Shown here: positions 44,856-54,053 of the stretch, in pieces
Layout of the letters: each line of letters opens with the position of its first letter
How positions within the stretch are numbered: the first letter of the stretch is position 1
Assembly: GCF_008274215.1 (NCBI RefSeq)
Contig: NZ_VTPS01000005.1
Coordinates: 62,001-126,000, forward strand
From: Calorimonas adulescens
GTDB lineage: Bacteria; Bacillota; Thermoanaerobacteria; Thermoanaerobacterales; UBA4877
Reading direction: 5' to 3'
DNA length: 64,000 nt
Notes under the pieces: model-generated
What the model saw: only the letters and a program-made list of their open reading frames with translations
What the model was told of the DNA's origin: nothing
Databases searched by the model: none
Position numbers and translations under genes: made by a program

Positions 44856-45946
44856 AAAAAACTCTTTTGCTCACCTTGACCATTATACTTATGTCTATAT
44901 CACTATCAGGTTGCTGGGATTTGGCCGATATAGACAAAAGGCTTTTTGTAGCTTCGTTTGCTATAGATAAGGATGATAATAATTTTGTCGTTACACTTAC
45001 AGTCCCTTCCAACCTGACAACGGGCAGCACAGGGTCAAATCAAAATCAGGATGCCCCCGTCCCATCTTTTAGGGAAGAATCCAGCACGATATATGGGGCA
45101 TTGGATAAGTTGTCACTCAGGATAAACAGAATGATAGATTTCTCACACACCTCGGTAATACTCATCGGTGAGGACACTGCAAGAGATGATTTAAAACCAA
45201 TACAAGAATTTTTAGAAAGGTTTGCCAGTGTAAACAGGCGTGCCCAGATAAGTATCTCAGAGGGGAAGGCAGAAAACATAGAAAAACTTCATTCAAAATT
45301 AGAAAAGCAGACCTCCGTGTATCTTGATACTATATATGAAAATAGAAACTCACTCGGCTACTTTGTCCATCAAGATGTAAATGATTTTATACGCATGATG
45401 CATTCTACAGGCGGCAACATGCTCATGAGCAAGGTAAAAATCGGACCCAATGATGCGTATATAGGTGGAGCAGCTGTGATAAAAGATAACAAAATGGTTG
45501 GATGGCTGGATGCAGAAGAAACCCTGGGTATAAACCTGATTAAAAATAAGATTAAAAATCCACTTATACCATGTGACAACATCACATTTGAGGTATCAAA
45601 CAGCCATGCAAAGCTATCAGTCATATCAAGTTATGTGCCAACCATAGGCATAGACATAAAGGTAAGGTGTAACATACTTGAAGCTGTTGAATTATCGCCA
45701 ACAGATGAGAAAAAAATAAAAGCAGCAGAAGGCATAATTTCTGCGCGCATAAAGTCAATTGTATATAAAAGTTTGGATACCATTCAAAACGAGTATGGTT
45801 TTGACGCTATCCAACTGGGCGAGTTTCTGTACAAATTTTATCCAGATATTTGGAAGAAATATCAACAAGACTGGAATGAGATATTCCCGAATGTAAGGTT
45901 CATAGTAAATGTGGACTCTACAATACAAAAAGTCGGCAGTATATGA
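44852..45946 (+). CDS. Ger(x)C family spore germination lipoprotein (GerC)
   Basis: 364 residues from ATG 44852: MKKTLLLTLTIILMSISL followed by SGCWD, a lipoprotein signal, then DIDKRLFVASFAIDKDD and the Ger(x)C body ending FYPDIWKKYQQDWNEIFPN. It is the lipid-anchored C subunit of the germinant receptor. A longer frame starts at 44816, but the lipobox fixes the start. Followed after 25 bp by the B subunit. Confidence 0.93.
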   Translation: MKKTLLLTLTIILMSISLSGCWDLADIDKRLFVASFAIDKDDNNFVVTLTVPSNLTTGSTGSNQNQDAPVPSFREESSTIYGALDKLSLRINRMIDFSHTSVILIGEDTARDDLKPIQEFLERFASVNRRAQISISEGKAENIEKLHSKLEKQTSVYLDTIYENRNSLGYFVHQDVNDFIRMMHSTGGNMLMSKVKIGPNDAYIGGAAVIKDNKMVGWLDAEETLGINLIKNKIKNPLIPCDNITFEVSNSHAKLSVISSYVPTIGIDIKVRCNILEAVELSPTDEKKIKAAEGIISARIKSIVYKSLDTIQNEYGFDAIQLGEFLYKFYPDIWKKYQQDWNEIFPNVRFIVNVDSTIQKVGSI

Positions 45947-45971
45947 TAAAGTGCAGAGGAAGGTATTGAGT

Positions 45972-47072
45972 ATGAACGGTGATAACGAAAAGATAACCTC
46001 ATATCAATCTGTAGCATTTCTTATCTCCGTAATCATTGGAACAGGCGTGCTCAGTATGCCAGGAGATGTAGCTAAATCTTCCGGGCCTGACAGCTGGATA
46101 TGTGTCATTTTAGGTGGATTTTTTTCGTTTTTATTCAGCCTCCCTATAGCATATGTAATAAAATATATGGATGAAAAATCATTCTCTGAGTACCTTATAA
46201 ACCGTGCAGGTAGGTTTTTGGGCACCATCATAGCACTGCTATACTCAGTCTATTGTTTCCTCATCTCAATATCAACCTTACAGGTGTTCGCCAATGTGCT
46301 TTGTACATACATATTTAGGGAAACACCAAAAGCATTTGTCATTATCTTAATGTTGTTGCTCACTGTCTACCTTACAATCTCAGGGGTAAAACCTACTGTT
46401 GAAACATCCTATATCCTCCTGCCCATACTCATTTTTTCCATTATTTTGATATACGCACTCACACTGCACAAGGCCGATTTTACAGAATTTTTGCCTTTCT
46501 TAAACTCTTCTTTTAAGGATCTGGCATTAGGTACTTACAATACCCTATACAGTTATCTGGGCTTTGAACTGCTTTTGTTTATAGCTCCAAGTCTCAAAGA
46601 CAGGAACAGCGGGAAATATATACTTAAATACACATTCATGATGCTCATACCAGTGTACCTGTATGTGGTAGTTTTGGTAATCTCATCACTTGGTTTAGAG
46701 CAGACAAAACAATGCATATGGCCCAGCATGACCCTCATGATGAGTATTTCAGGGCCTGGCCGTATATTTGAAAGGCTCGGCATTGTTGCAATGGTAGTTT
46801 GGATATTAACTTCATTTACCACACTGACCGGCTTCTATCTGGGAGGGGCACTCACATTTTCAGGTTTGTGGGGGCTAAAAAATTATAGAACTGTAGTGAT
46901 AATAGCTGCTCCCATTGTGTACATACTGTCACTATTACCCAGCAACGCCTTCCAGACAATAAATTTTATCAAGGTTCTTAATTACCTTGGTATTGCATGC
47001 AGTATAGCAATCCCCATATGCCTTAGTATTGCAGAGTCCCTAAGGTCATACTCAAGACATATAAAAAAATAA
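45972..47072 (+). CDS. Spore germination receptor subunit B (GerAB/GerKB)
   Basis: 366 residues from ATG 45972 (MNGDNEKITSYQ) after AGAGGAAGG; the frame is open to 45909 but that part overlaps gerC. About ten membrane helices; SVIIGTGVLSMPGDVAK is the unwound helix of the APC/LeuT fold that binds the germinant amino acid. Last gene of the operon. A weak GGCA/TGCC hairpin separates it from the convergent ger operon. Confidence 0.94.
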   Translation: MNGDNEKITSYQSVAFLISVIIGTGVLSMPGDVAKSSGPDSWICVILGGFFSFLFSLPIAYVIKYMDEKSFSEYLINRAGRFLGTIIALLYSVYCFLISISTLQVFANVLCTYIFRETPKAFVIILMLLLTVYLTISGVKPTVETSYILLPILIFSIILIYALTLHKADFTEFLPFLNSSFKDLALGTYNTLYSYLGFELLLFIAPSLKDRNSGKYILKYTFMMLIPVYLYVVVLVISSLGLEQTKQCIWPSMTLMMSISGPGRIFERLGIVAMVVWILTSFTTLTGFYLGGALTFSGLWGLKNYRTVVIIAAPIVYILSLLPSNAFQTINFIKVLNYLGIACSIAIPICLSIAESLRSYSRHIKK

Positions 47073-47087
47073 AGGCAAGGCTGCCAT

Positions 47088-48230
47088 TTAATAAACCTCA
47101 GGATTATTTAATATCCAACCTGTATCCTTAATTGATGCTTCTGCCCTGACCTCTATCAATATGCTGGGGAATATATTGTCCCAGTCCTCTTTTGTCTGTT
47201 CCCAGACCACCGGGTTGGTGTGTTCCAGTACTTTTTCAAAACCCAGGAAATCCACCCTCTGTTCCTGTGCCTTTTCTACAATGCTGGTAATATATGTTTC
47301 AATACTCTTGCCTACCTCATTGTTTATCTCGTACATTATGGTTGGGTCATTTGCAAAATCAGGGTATAATGTACTCTGTTCAACATATCCAGTAACTTTA
47401 ACATTTATCATATAGACCAGACTGTTATCCCTTACGATTGGTTTTATGACTGTCCTTCCCTCCTCTATACCCACATTTACCGTAGCTCCGCTTGAAGGGA
47501 GTCTGGTTACTATATCGGTACTCTTAACCCTTCCAAACAGCCAATTACACGCCACAGTATCCCCCTCATCCAGCATACCTATAAGTTTTCCATCCTTGTA
47601 TATGCTTGCACCGTAAACCCTCATCACCTCCTTATCCCCGTCCTTATCCAACCTTATGCGTCCCATCAAAGCTGCATGGGGAAGAGCCTCTATATTCTCC
47701 AAAAATTTGTTCAACTGCACCGCATAAAACTTAAGGCTATACTTTGAGATATCCCTTGTTATATGCACTATAGCAAATGCTGGCATGGTATCATATTCAA
47801 AGTTTGCCTCAAGTACATCTTTGGCTCTACCATCTACTGTAAACATCCACGGAGTAAGAGTATATTTAGGGTCCCTCTTGAAGAGGTTTACCAGCTCGGT
47901 TATCCCCTCTCTACCCATATCTTCTCCTATCAGAACAGCCTGAATATGACCCAGAAACGGAACCCTGGAGGACTTTATATAGGCGTCTTTTACAGCCAAT
48001 TCCACACTATCGCCAGTGCCAGAAACTGTGATTGTCTCGTTGCCCAAGGACAGGCTTTCACCTCTGCCTTTTCCCATTTTAGGCAATTGAAAAGTCACTT
48101 CATATCCTCCTGTCCTCACATCCTTATCAATACCAAAAAGGAGTACCATATTGTAATTCTCTATAGGCATTGAACACCCGTAACTTAACATATTCAATAC
48201 TAAAAGAAAAAAAATCAAAAATTTTTTCAC
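47088..48230 (-). CDS. Ger(x)C family spore germination lipoprotein (second operon)
   Basis: 380 residues from GTG 48230, whose GTGA overlaps the upstream stop. Signal VKKFLIFFLLVLNML followed by SYGCSMPIE (lipobox YGC), then MVLLFGIDKD and the C-terminal PVVWEQTKEDWDNIFPS. An in-frame extension to 48320 is an overlap artefact. C subunit of the minus-strand A-B-C receptor. Confidence 0.92.
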   Translation of the reverse strand: MKKFLIFFLLVLNMLSYGCSMPIENYNMVLLFGIDKDVRTGGYEVTFQLPKMGKGRGESLSLGNETITVSGTGDSVELAVKDAYIKSSRVPFLGHIQAVLIGEDMGREGITELVNLFKRDPKYTLTPWMFTVDGRAKDVLEANFEYDTMPAFAIVHITRDISKYSLKFYAVQLNKFLENIEALPHAALMGRIRLDKDGDKEVMRVYGASIYKDGKLIGMLDEGDTVACNWLFGRVKSTDIVTRLPSSGATVNVGIEEGRTVIKPIVRDNSLVYMINVKVTGYVEQSTLYPDFANDPTIMYEINNEVGKSIETYITSIVEKAQEQRVDFLGFEKVLEHTNPVVWEQTKEDWDNIFPSILIEVRAEASIKDTGWILNNPEVY

Positions 48231-49336
48231 CGTCTCACTACACTCTCCTTTATAATACTTATAATAAGCAGTAGCAGTGGGAGCCCAAACAGTACTACAG
48301 GATAAACGATAGGGGTCCATATCCTTGACGGGAATACAAGGACCTCACTAATGTTCTCCGGCAACATCGCAAGAAATATAACTATCGGTGACAGTACATA
48401 CGCTATCACCTTATAATCCTTAAGCCCCAGCCACTGTCTTAATCCATCAACCGTTATAAAAAAATAAATGCTTAATTTAATAAAAACCAGTCCTGTCCAC
48501 ATGGCTATAGCTATCGCTTCCAATCTCTCCATGGACTGTGAAAGCTGAGCCTCTCTAAGAAGCATAAAGGTTGAAAATATGGTGGAGTCTACTCGTTCGC
48601 AGCTCATTGTCATTATCTCCATGGCAACAACTAAGCTCAAGCATATACCGCTTACTAATATTGCTGTCTGATTGTATTTCATGAGCTTCTTATTATCGCT
48701 CACATAGGGTATAATCATAAGGGCTATGATATCCTCAGCCAAAAATGAGGCACTGATAAATGAACCTCTGACTGCCATCCCTATGTCATGGGGAATAATG
48801 GGTTTTATATTCAATGTATTGATGTTTTTTACCGGCATAATAAATAAAAGCAATATAAATATAACCAGAAACAGCATAACCACATCACTGCAGATGCCTA
48901 TGGTTTTAAGTCCTTTTAAAACAGCGTACAGAATAAGCACCATGGTCAGAATCAAAATGACAATCAATGGGACATTAACAGTCACAAAACTCTGAAAAGG
49001 CAGGGTAAACTCTCTCAATACTATCACCACAATACTGAGATATGTAAGGATAAACACTAACCCTACTACCTTACCTGCAAATTTGCCGACTATCTCCTGG
49101 CTGTATTCCACTACAGTCTTATCCGGGTATCTCAGCCCCAATTTCATCACTATATACCCTACCATCAGGGCCTGTAGTGTCCCTATCAGGACTGAAATCC
49201 ATGCATATTGCCTGCTTACTTCTACCGTAGGTGAAGGATTTAAAAACACCGAAAGGCTTACAAGGGTATTTATCATAAGCCACATGAATCCTCTTGGACT
49301 TAAAGATACTCTTTTAGTGTCTCCTGTTTTATCCAT
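48227..49336 (-). CDS. Spore germination receptor subunit B (second operon)
   Basis: 369 residues with ten membrane helices; FMWLMINTLVSLSVFLNPSP and YAWISVLIGTL are endospore germination permease features, though the helix-1 glycine motif is less conserved than in the other operon. Starts right after the A gene (TAAATG) and overlaps the C gene by 4 bp. Confidence 0.92.
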   Translation of the reverse strand: MDKTGDTKRVSLSPRGFMWLMINTLVSLSVFLNPSPTVEVSRQYAWISVLIGTLQALMVGYIVMKLGLRYPDKTVVEYSQEIVGKFAGKVVGLVFILTYLSIVVIVLREFTLPFQSFVTVNVPLIVILILTMVLILYAVLKGLKTIGICSDVVMLFLVIFILLLFIMPVKNINTLNIKPIIPHDIGMAVRGSFISASFLAEDIIALMIIPYVSDNKKLMKYNQTAILVSGICLSLVVAMEIMTMSCERVDSTIFSTFMLLREAQLSQSMERLEAIAIAMWTGLVFIKLSIYFFITVDGLRQWLGLKDYKVIAYVLSPIVIFLAMLPENISEVLVFPSRIWTPIVYPVVLFGLPLLLLIISIIKESVVRR

Positions 49337-50893
49337 TTACCTGCCCTCCCCTTTCTGCTTTATGTCCATCCTCTTCTTGTTTTCTGATTTTATATAATTG
49401 GGCCTGTATAGCATAGTCCATCGCGGCAGCCGTAATATAGAATCCTTGTTATCCCTTAAGTCAAATGGAGCCAACGGAGTAAGATATGGTACCCCAAATG
49501 ATTCCAGTGAGGCCAGATGTGCCAATAACATTATGACACACCATGCAAAACCGTATATGCCAAGAAGCCCGCTTATTATCAAGACAGGATAAGGCAAAAG
49601 CCTCATCATATAAGATGCTGTATATGACGGAACAGCGTAGGACGCCAGTGTCGTAGCGGCAACAATAATAACCACAAAAGGACTGACCAATCCGGCGCTC
49701 ACTGCAGATTGCCCTACAACCAGTGCCCCTACAATGCTGATCGTCTGGCCAATGGTACCTGGAAAGTGTATACCCGCTTCTCTTAAGATTTCAATCAGTA
49801 TCATCAGGATCAGTATCTCAGCAAATGGAGAGAATGGTATAAAGGACCTCCCGCTCATTATGCTCAGGGCGAGTGTTGTCGGCGGCATTTCCTGATTGAA
49901 TGTTACCACAGCAATATAAAATCCAGGAAGAAATATGGCAATAAATAGTGCTAAAATCCTTAAGACCCTTACTCCACTTGATATTATGCTGTTTTCATAA
50001 TAGTCGTCCGGTGATTGTACAAACTCCATAAAAAGAAACGGGACTATCAGCACCACCGGTGTACCGTCCACTATTATTGCCACCTTTCCCTCTAATAGAT
50101 TGGCAACAGCCTTGTCCGGTCTCTCGGTCGTCATAATTGTCGCAAATGGCGATAAGGGTGCATCACTTATAAATTCTGCAATATAGCTGGAGTCCACTAT
50201 AGCATCTATATCTATCACCTTGAGACGTTTTTTTACCTCTTCAACGATCTTATTGTCGGATATTCCGTCTATAAAAGCGATAATAACGTTTGTCCTGCTG
50301 GATCTTCCAATTGTAAGCGGTTCAAAATGAAGGTTTGGGTCTTTAATATATCTCCTTAACAGTGTGACATTGGTAAGCATGGTCTCCGTGAAACCGGAAT
50401 GTGGACCCTTGGCAATAGCCTCATTTTTAGGCTCGTCTATACTGCGTTCCTTCCATCCCCTGGTCTCACACATAATGGCCCTGTCAGAACCATCTATAAA
50501 GACAACTGTAGAACCGTTTAGTATATAGTTTATACATTCACTAAACTTGTCTACCTCACGTACATCATTGGCCGTTATCATGAACTGGCTCACATATTTG
50601 GAAGCTCCAACAGAATTAAACTTTTCCTCATCAACTTCCTTTAGCATAATTGGCCTTATTACATTAAGGTTGATAATCCTCTTATCAACCAACCCGTCAA
50701 TATAGGCGACAGCGGCATAGGTATCTGCTTTTCCACCCAGTGAGAACTTTCTTGTTATGACATCAAAGTTTTCATTCAGGGTCTTCTTTACTTCTTTTAT
50801 GTTGTTATCAACAGATTTATCTATCTTCTCATTTTTTTCTTCCGGATGTTTTTCTTGATTATTGTTTTTAAATAATCTGTCAAGTAGGGACAT
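49337..50893 (-). CDS. Spore germination receptor subunit A (second operon)
   Basis: 518 residues. An extra charged N-terminal stretch (about 1-40, NNNQEKHPEEKNEKIDK) precedes the GerA domain: GWKERSIDEPKNEAIAKGPH, VTLLRRYIKDPNL, LSPFATIMTTERPDKA and LREAGIHFPGTIGQTISIVG. First gene of a minus-strand A-B-C operon. The N-terminal extension is of the kind found in GerAA-type disordered tails. Confidence 0.95.
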   Translation of the reverse strand: MSLLDRLFKNNNQEKHPEEKNEKIDKSVDNNIKEVKKTLNENFDVITRKFSLGGKADTYAAVAYIDGLVDKRIINLNVIRPIMLKEVDEEKFNSVGASKYVSQFMITANDVREVDKFSECINYILNGSTVVFIDGSDRAIMCETRGWKERSIDEPKNEAIAKGPHSGFTETMLTNVTLLRRYIKDPNLHFEPLTIGRSSRTNVIIAFIDGISDNKIVEEVKKRLKVIDIDAIVDSSYIAEFISDAPLSPFATIMTTERPDKAVANLLEGKVAIIVDGTPVVLIVPFLFMEFVQSPDDYYENSIISSGVRVLRILALFIAIFLPGFYIAVVTFNQEMPPTTLALSIMSGRSFIPFSPFAEILILMILIEILREAGIHFPGTIGQTISIVGALVVGQSAVSAGLVSPFVVIIVAATTLASYAVPSYTASYMMRLLPYPVLIISGLLGIYGFAWCVIMLLAHLASLESFGVPYLTPLAPFDLRDNKDSILRLPRWTMLYRPNYIKSENKKRMDIKQKGEGR

Positions 50894-51064
50894 ACATAAA
50901 CCTCCATGCGATTTCGTCTATATGTTATTGTTTTCAAATTCTGCAGAATTTATTATTCAAACACTGCCTTAATATATGATACATAATTAGCCCGATTTTT
51001 ATAATATGTATAACAAATTCTTTAAAAATGTGGTAAAATAATAAATAATAGGAGGAGGATGAAC

Positions 51065-51790
51065 ATGCCTATATACATTTATTATCCGATGCTTATATTT
51101 TCCAAGATGCCCTCATTTATAAGGACACCAATCATAAGGGTCATCCTGGAGTTTTATTTGAAAAAATACATCAAGCTTGAGGTTTATAACAAAGAAATAC
51201 TGGAAGAAATGAAGGGAAAACCGGCATTATATATATGTAATCATTTGAGCAACATGGACGCCATCTTACTGAACAAGGTCCTCAAGAAGAATAGGGTTGC
51301 CTTTATAGCGGGGGTAAAGCTGACGAGAAACATCATCACCTACCAGGTAATGCAGACAGTGAGGACCATAAAAATAACCCCAAATACAGCAGATGTGGGG
51401 GCTATTAAGGCGGCTATAGATTATCTGAAAAAAGGTGGTTCAATACTTATATTCCCTGAAGGTACAAGGAGTCGGGTACGGTCCATGATAGAGGCAAAAC
51501 CAGGGTTCGCTGTCATAGCCAGCAAGGCAAACGTGCCGGTAGTGCCAATAGGAATCGAAGGGGTGGATGACATATTCCCTATAAACGATAATGACATAGG
51601 AAAGGAATTTTTCAAGAAAAGAGGCACAGCAAAGATAACCATAGGAAAACCTTTCTATATAGATAAGCAGGGCGAGAACGAGGACAGAGACCAGTGGCTC
51701 AGGAGGATTACCAACGATGCCATGTACAGGATTGCTGCATTGGTCTCCCCTCGTTATCGTGGTGTATACAGCAAGGAGAATGCTAATTAG
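51065..51790 (+). CDS. plsC: 1-acylglycerol-3-phosphate acyltransferase (PlsC-like)
   Basis: 241 residues from ATG 51065, 8 nt after GGAGG (the ATG at 51059 is too close to it). Motif I NHLSNMD, motif III LIFPEGTRSR, motif IV VPVVPIGIEG. It acylates lysophosphatidic acid for phospholipid synthesis. Single gene; its end overlaps the convergent lipoprotein gene by 8 bp. Confidence 0.93.
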   Translation: MPIYIYYPMLIFSKMPSFIRTPIIRVILEFYLKKYIKLEVYNKEILEEMKGKPALYICNHLSNMDAILLNKVLKKNRVAFIAGVKLTRNIITYQVMQTVRTIKITPNTADVGAIKAAIDYLKKGGSILIFPEGTRSRVRSMIEAKPGFAVIASKANVPVVPIGIEGVDDIFPINDNDIGKEFFKKRGTAKITIGKPFYIDKQGENEDRDQWLRRITNDAMYRIAALVSPRYRGVYSKENAN

Positions 51791-52595
51791 AATAGAGAAG
51801 TTCACCATCGGGAGTTACAACAAAACTCCTTATTTTTTTTAGATTTGAGTTTGCTTTCAGCTCATCCTCTAAATTATTGTTTGAAGAGGGATATCCTGTG
51901 TATATAACGCTTATTATCCAGGCTTTTTTATTATCAAAGTCTGCATATACATTGTATACCGGAAGGTAAGGGTCAAGATCCATTTCATTTGAGACAACCT
52001 CAAGGGAGTTGCCCATATCCAGTCCCTCTTCCATGGCTTTTTTCTCTATTACCTCTTCACATTCCCTCTTTATTTCAGGTATGGTGTCGGATATGTTATA
52101 TATGCTAGAGAACTTTGAGATTTCATCAGGAGGATTTATCTTTATATTGTCTACGTCCTGCTTTGTATAATTGAGTATATCAAACCTTACAACTGGTGGA
52201 TTGGTTTTTAGTTTTTGAATACCTCCCGTCTTGAGTTCAGTAAAGTATTTTTCAAGGGCCTCCGATTTAAAGATATTGTCTTTTTTTCCGCTAAGTAAAA
52301 ATGTATTGGTAGACAGCCTTTCTATAACTATTTTTTCTGCATTGGCACCGCTCACTATCATCTTCATATCATGGTTTTCAACTGCTGTTTTCGTCGAGTT
52401 TCTTGAATCTTTGTTTATTATATTTGCAATTGTTGATATTTTTTCTCTGTCTGTTATTTTTTCCAGAATAACACTGTAGGGATAGCTTAGGCCAACCGTA
52501 ATACTTCGGACATCTTCAGGTACTACAGACTGCTGAAAACCACATGATGACAGAAATATACTCAACAGAATTACTGTAAAAAGGATTTTCTTCAC
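51783..52595 (-). CDS. Uncharacterized lipoprotein
   Basis: 270 residues: signal LFTVILLSIFLSSCG with lipobox LSSC, then a soluble domain of mixed strands and helices. No catalytic motif is visible and no family is recognised. The N-terminal VRSITVGLSYPYSVILEKITDREKI part suggests a DUF5301-like beta region seen in spore-former lipoproteins, but this is a guess. It is 6 bp after mobA and may be co-transcribed. Confidence 0.75.
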   Translation of the reverse strand: MKKILFTVILLSIFLSSCGFQQSVVPEDVRSITVGLSYPYSVILEKITDREKISTIANIINKDSRNSTKTAVENHDMKMIVSGANAEKIVIERLSTNTFLLSGKKDNIFKSEALEKYFTELKTGGIQKLKTNPPVVRFDILNYTKQDVDNIKINPPDEISKFSSIYNISDTIPEIKRECEEVIEKKAMEEGLDMGNSLEVVSNEMDLDPYLPVYNVYADFDNKKAWIISVIYTGYPSSNNNLEDELKANSNLKKIRSFVVTPDGELLYSN

Positions 52596-52601
52596 TCTGA
52601 T

Positions 52602-53165
52602 TCACCCATCCTTTATTTTTTGAGCTTCAATATAGTCTTTTTCATTATTTATGTTGAAAAAGCAGTATTTGTTACATATATTATCATTATACCCAATATA
52701 TAGAGTTTTTACCTTGTTAAAGAGCAGGGATATCTTTTTTTGCCCATTCCTTATCATGCAGTCAATTTCATCTATACAGGCCTTTGAGTATATTGCGCAG
52801 AGCGGTTCTAAGAGTTCGCCATTTTTTGGTACAACTATATCATACCCCTCAGCCATTTTTTGCATGTATCTTATCAGTCGTATATCTATAAAGGGCATGT
52901 CCACTGCAGTTATAAAGTTATACAGGTCATTGGAGGCAACCAGACCTGAGAGTATACCACCCAGAGGTCCAGTGTTACTATAGATGTCTGATACATATTT
53001 TACTTCATAGGGATATGTCTTAGAGGAAACTACAATAATCTCATTAAAAACTTCTTTTAAAATATTGATGCTGTTCCCAAGAAGGTCAGTCCGTCCCCAT
53101 GGAAGCAGGGCTTTGTCCATACCCATCCTGGAAGCAGCACCGCCAGCCAGTATAATTCCTGCCAT
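52602..53165 (-). CDS. mobA: Molybdenum cofactor guanylyltransferase
   Basis: 187 residues: GIILAGGAASRMGMDKALLPW is the nucleotidyltransferase signature, with GPLGGILSGL and AVDMPFID for the metal/GTP site. It attaches GMP to Moco, giving the dinucleotide form used by oxidoreductases such as the one encoded upstream. Its ATG overlaps the Gate-protein stop (TAATG). Some relatives make the CMP or UMP-linked forms; the GMP assignment is by family. Confidence 0.88.
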   Translation of the reverse strand: MAGIILAGGAASRMGMDKALLPWGRTDLLGNSINILKEVFNEIIVVSSKTYPYEVKYVSDIYSNTGPLGGILSGLVASNDLYNFITAVDMPFIDIRLIRYMQKMAEGYDIVVPKNGELLEPLCAIYSKACIDEIDCMIRNGQKKISLLFNKVKTLYIGYNDNICNKYCFFNINNEKDYIEAQKIKDG

Positions 53166-53617
53166 TACGGTATCCTATCGATAACTTTTTCATTATATCT
53201 GCCTGACAAAAACCACGTAAAAAGAAAGGCAAGGACGAGCCGCGGTATCAGCAGCAAAAACACATTTGCCCCCAACCTCGCCAGTATTATAGTATCCTCA
53301 ATTACCGAATGGCATATCACCAAAAAGGTACATACAAGAAAAAAGTCTTTACGGCTTATTACACCTTCCCTGGAACATTGAATTATTACTCCTGCGCTGT
53401 ATGACAGTCCAAAGACCATGCCCACAATAAGGGGAAAGGCAGATTGTTGCGACATGCCCATCTTTTTGACTACCGGTGCAAATATATCAGATGCTTTGTC
53501 CATGAGCTTCGTATCCCTCAGTATTTCCATGACAATCATCAGTGGGATTACCACCTCGGCGATCTTCAAGACCTGCATAATCCCGCCATAAACCCCATTA
53601 TAGAGCGCTTGCAGCAT
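53165..53617 (-). CDS. Gate-domain (nucleoside recognition) membrane protein, SpmB-like
   Basis: 150 residues, four or five helices; VVIPLMIVMEILRDTKLMD and FGLSYSAGVIIQ with CHSVIEDTIILARLG are Gate-domain features. Half-size Gate proteins usually work as a pair (SpmA/SpmB). Forms an operon with the next upstream half-Gate gene, the oxidoreductase and mobA. Confidence 0.82.
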   Translation of the reverse strand: MLQALYNGVYGGIMQVLKIAEVVIPLMIVMEILRDTKLMDKASDIFAPVVKKMGMSQQSAFPLIVGMVFGLSYSAGVIIQCSREGVISRKDFFLVCTFLVICHSVIEDTIILARLGANVFLLLIPRLVLAFLFTWFLSGRYNEKVIDRIP

Positions 53618-53635
53618 GTTGTAACCCCCCTTAAC

Positions 53636-54052
53636 CTACATTATGACATTAAGGATTATACCCATAAATGCGGCAATAGTTACTCTGGTTAGAACTATGG
53701 AGGTTATCGGTACACCAACTTTTTTCGTGACGGCCGTCTCATTGATAAGGCTGTGGCATATGGCAACCATCGTCCCAAGAATGGTAACCTCTTTTATCGA
53801 AAGACTTAACGCCGTCATAGCGCCTATTGCCGCATATACATTGACAAAAGCGCCAAGAACAAGGGCTATAGACGCTTCCCCGGGCAACCCAAATACCCTT
53901 AGTACAGGCGTAAGGATTTGTGAAAGGTATGGAAATAGTGGTGTGTATCTTAGTATAGTCACCAGGACATACACAGGAAATATTATTTCAGCCAGTTCCC
54001 ACGTTGTCCTTATTCCATTTATGATACCTCTCTTTATTGTATCTACAGTCAA
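53636..54052 (-). CDS. Gate-domain (nucleoside recognition) membrane protein, SpmA-like
   Basis: 138 residues from TTG 54052 behind AAGGAGG. TWELAEIIFPVYVLVTILRY, GEASIALVLGAFVNVYAAIG and CHSLINETAVTKKVG mirror the downstream Gate protein, so the two look like one split transporter. The usual partner SpmA/SpmB pair acts in spore core dehydration; the context here with a molybdoenzyme suggests another cargo. Confidence 0.82.
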   Translation of the reverse strand: MTVDTIKRGIINGIRTTWELAEIIFPVYVLVTILRYTPLFPYLSQILTPVLRVFGLPGEASIALVLGAFVNVYAAIGAMTALSLSIKEVTILGTMVAICHSLINETAVTKKVGVPITSIVLTRVTIAAFMGIILNVIM

Positions 54053-54053
54053 T

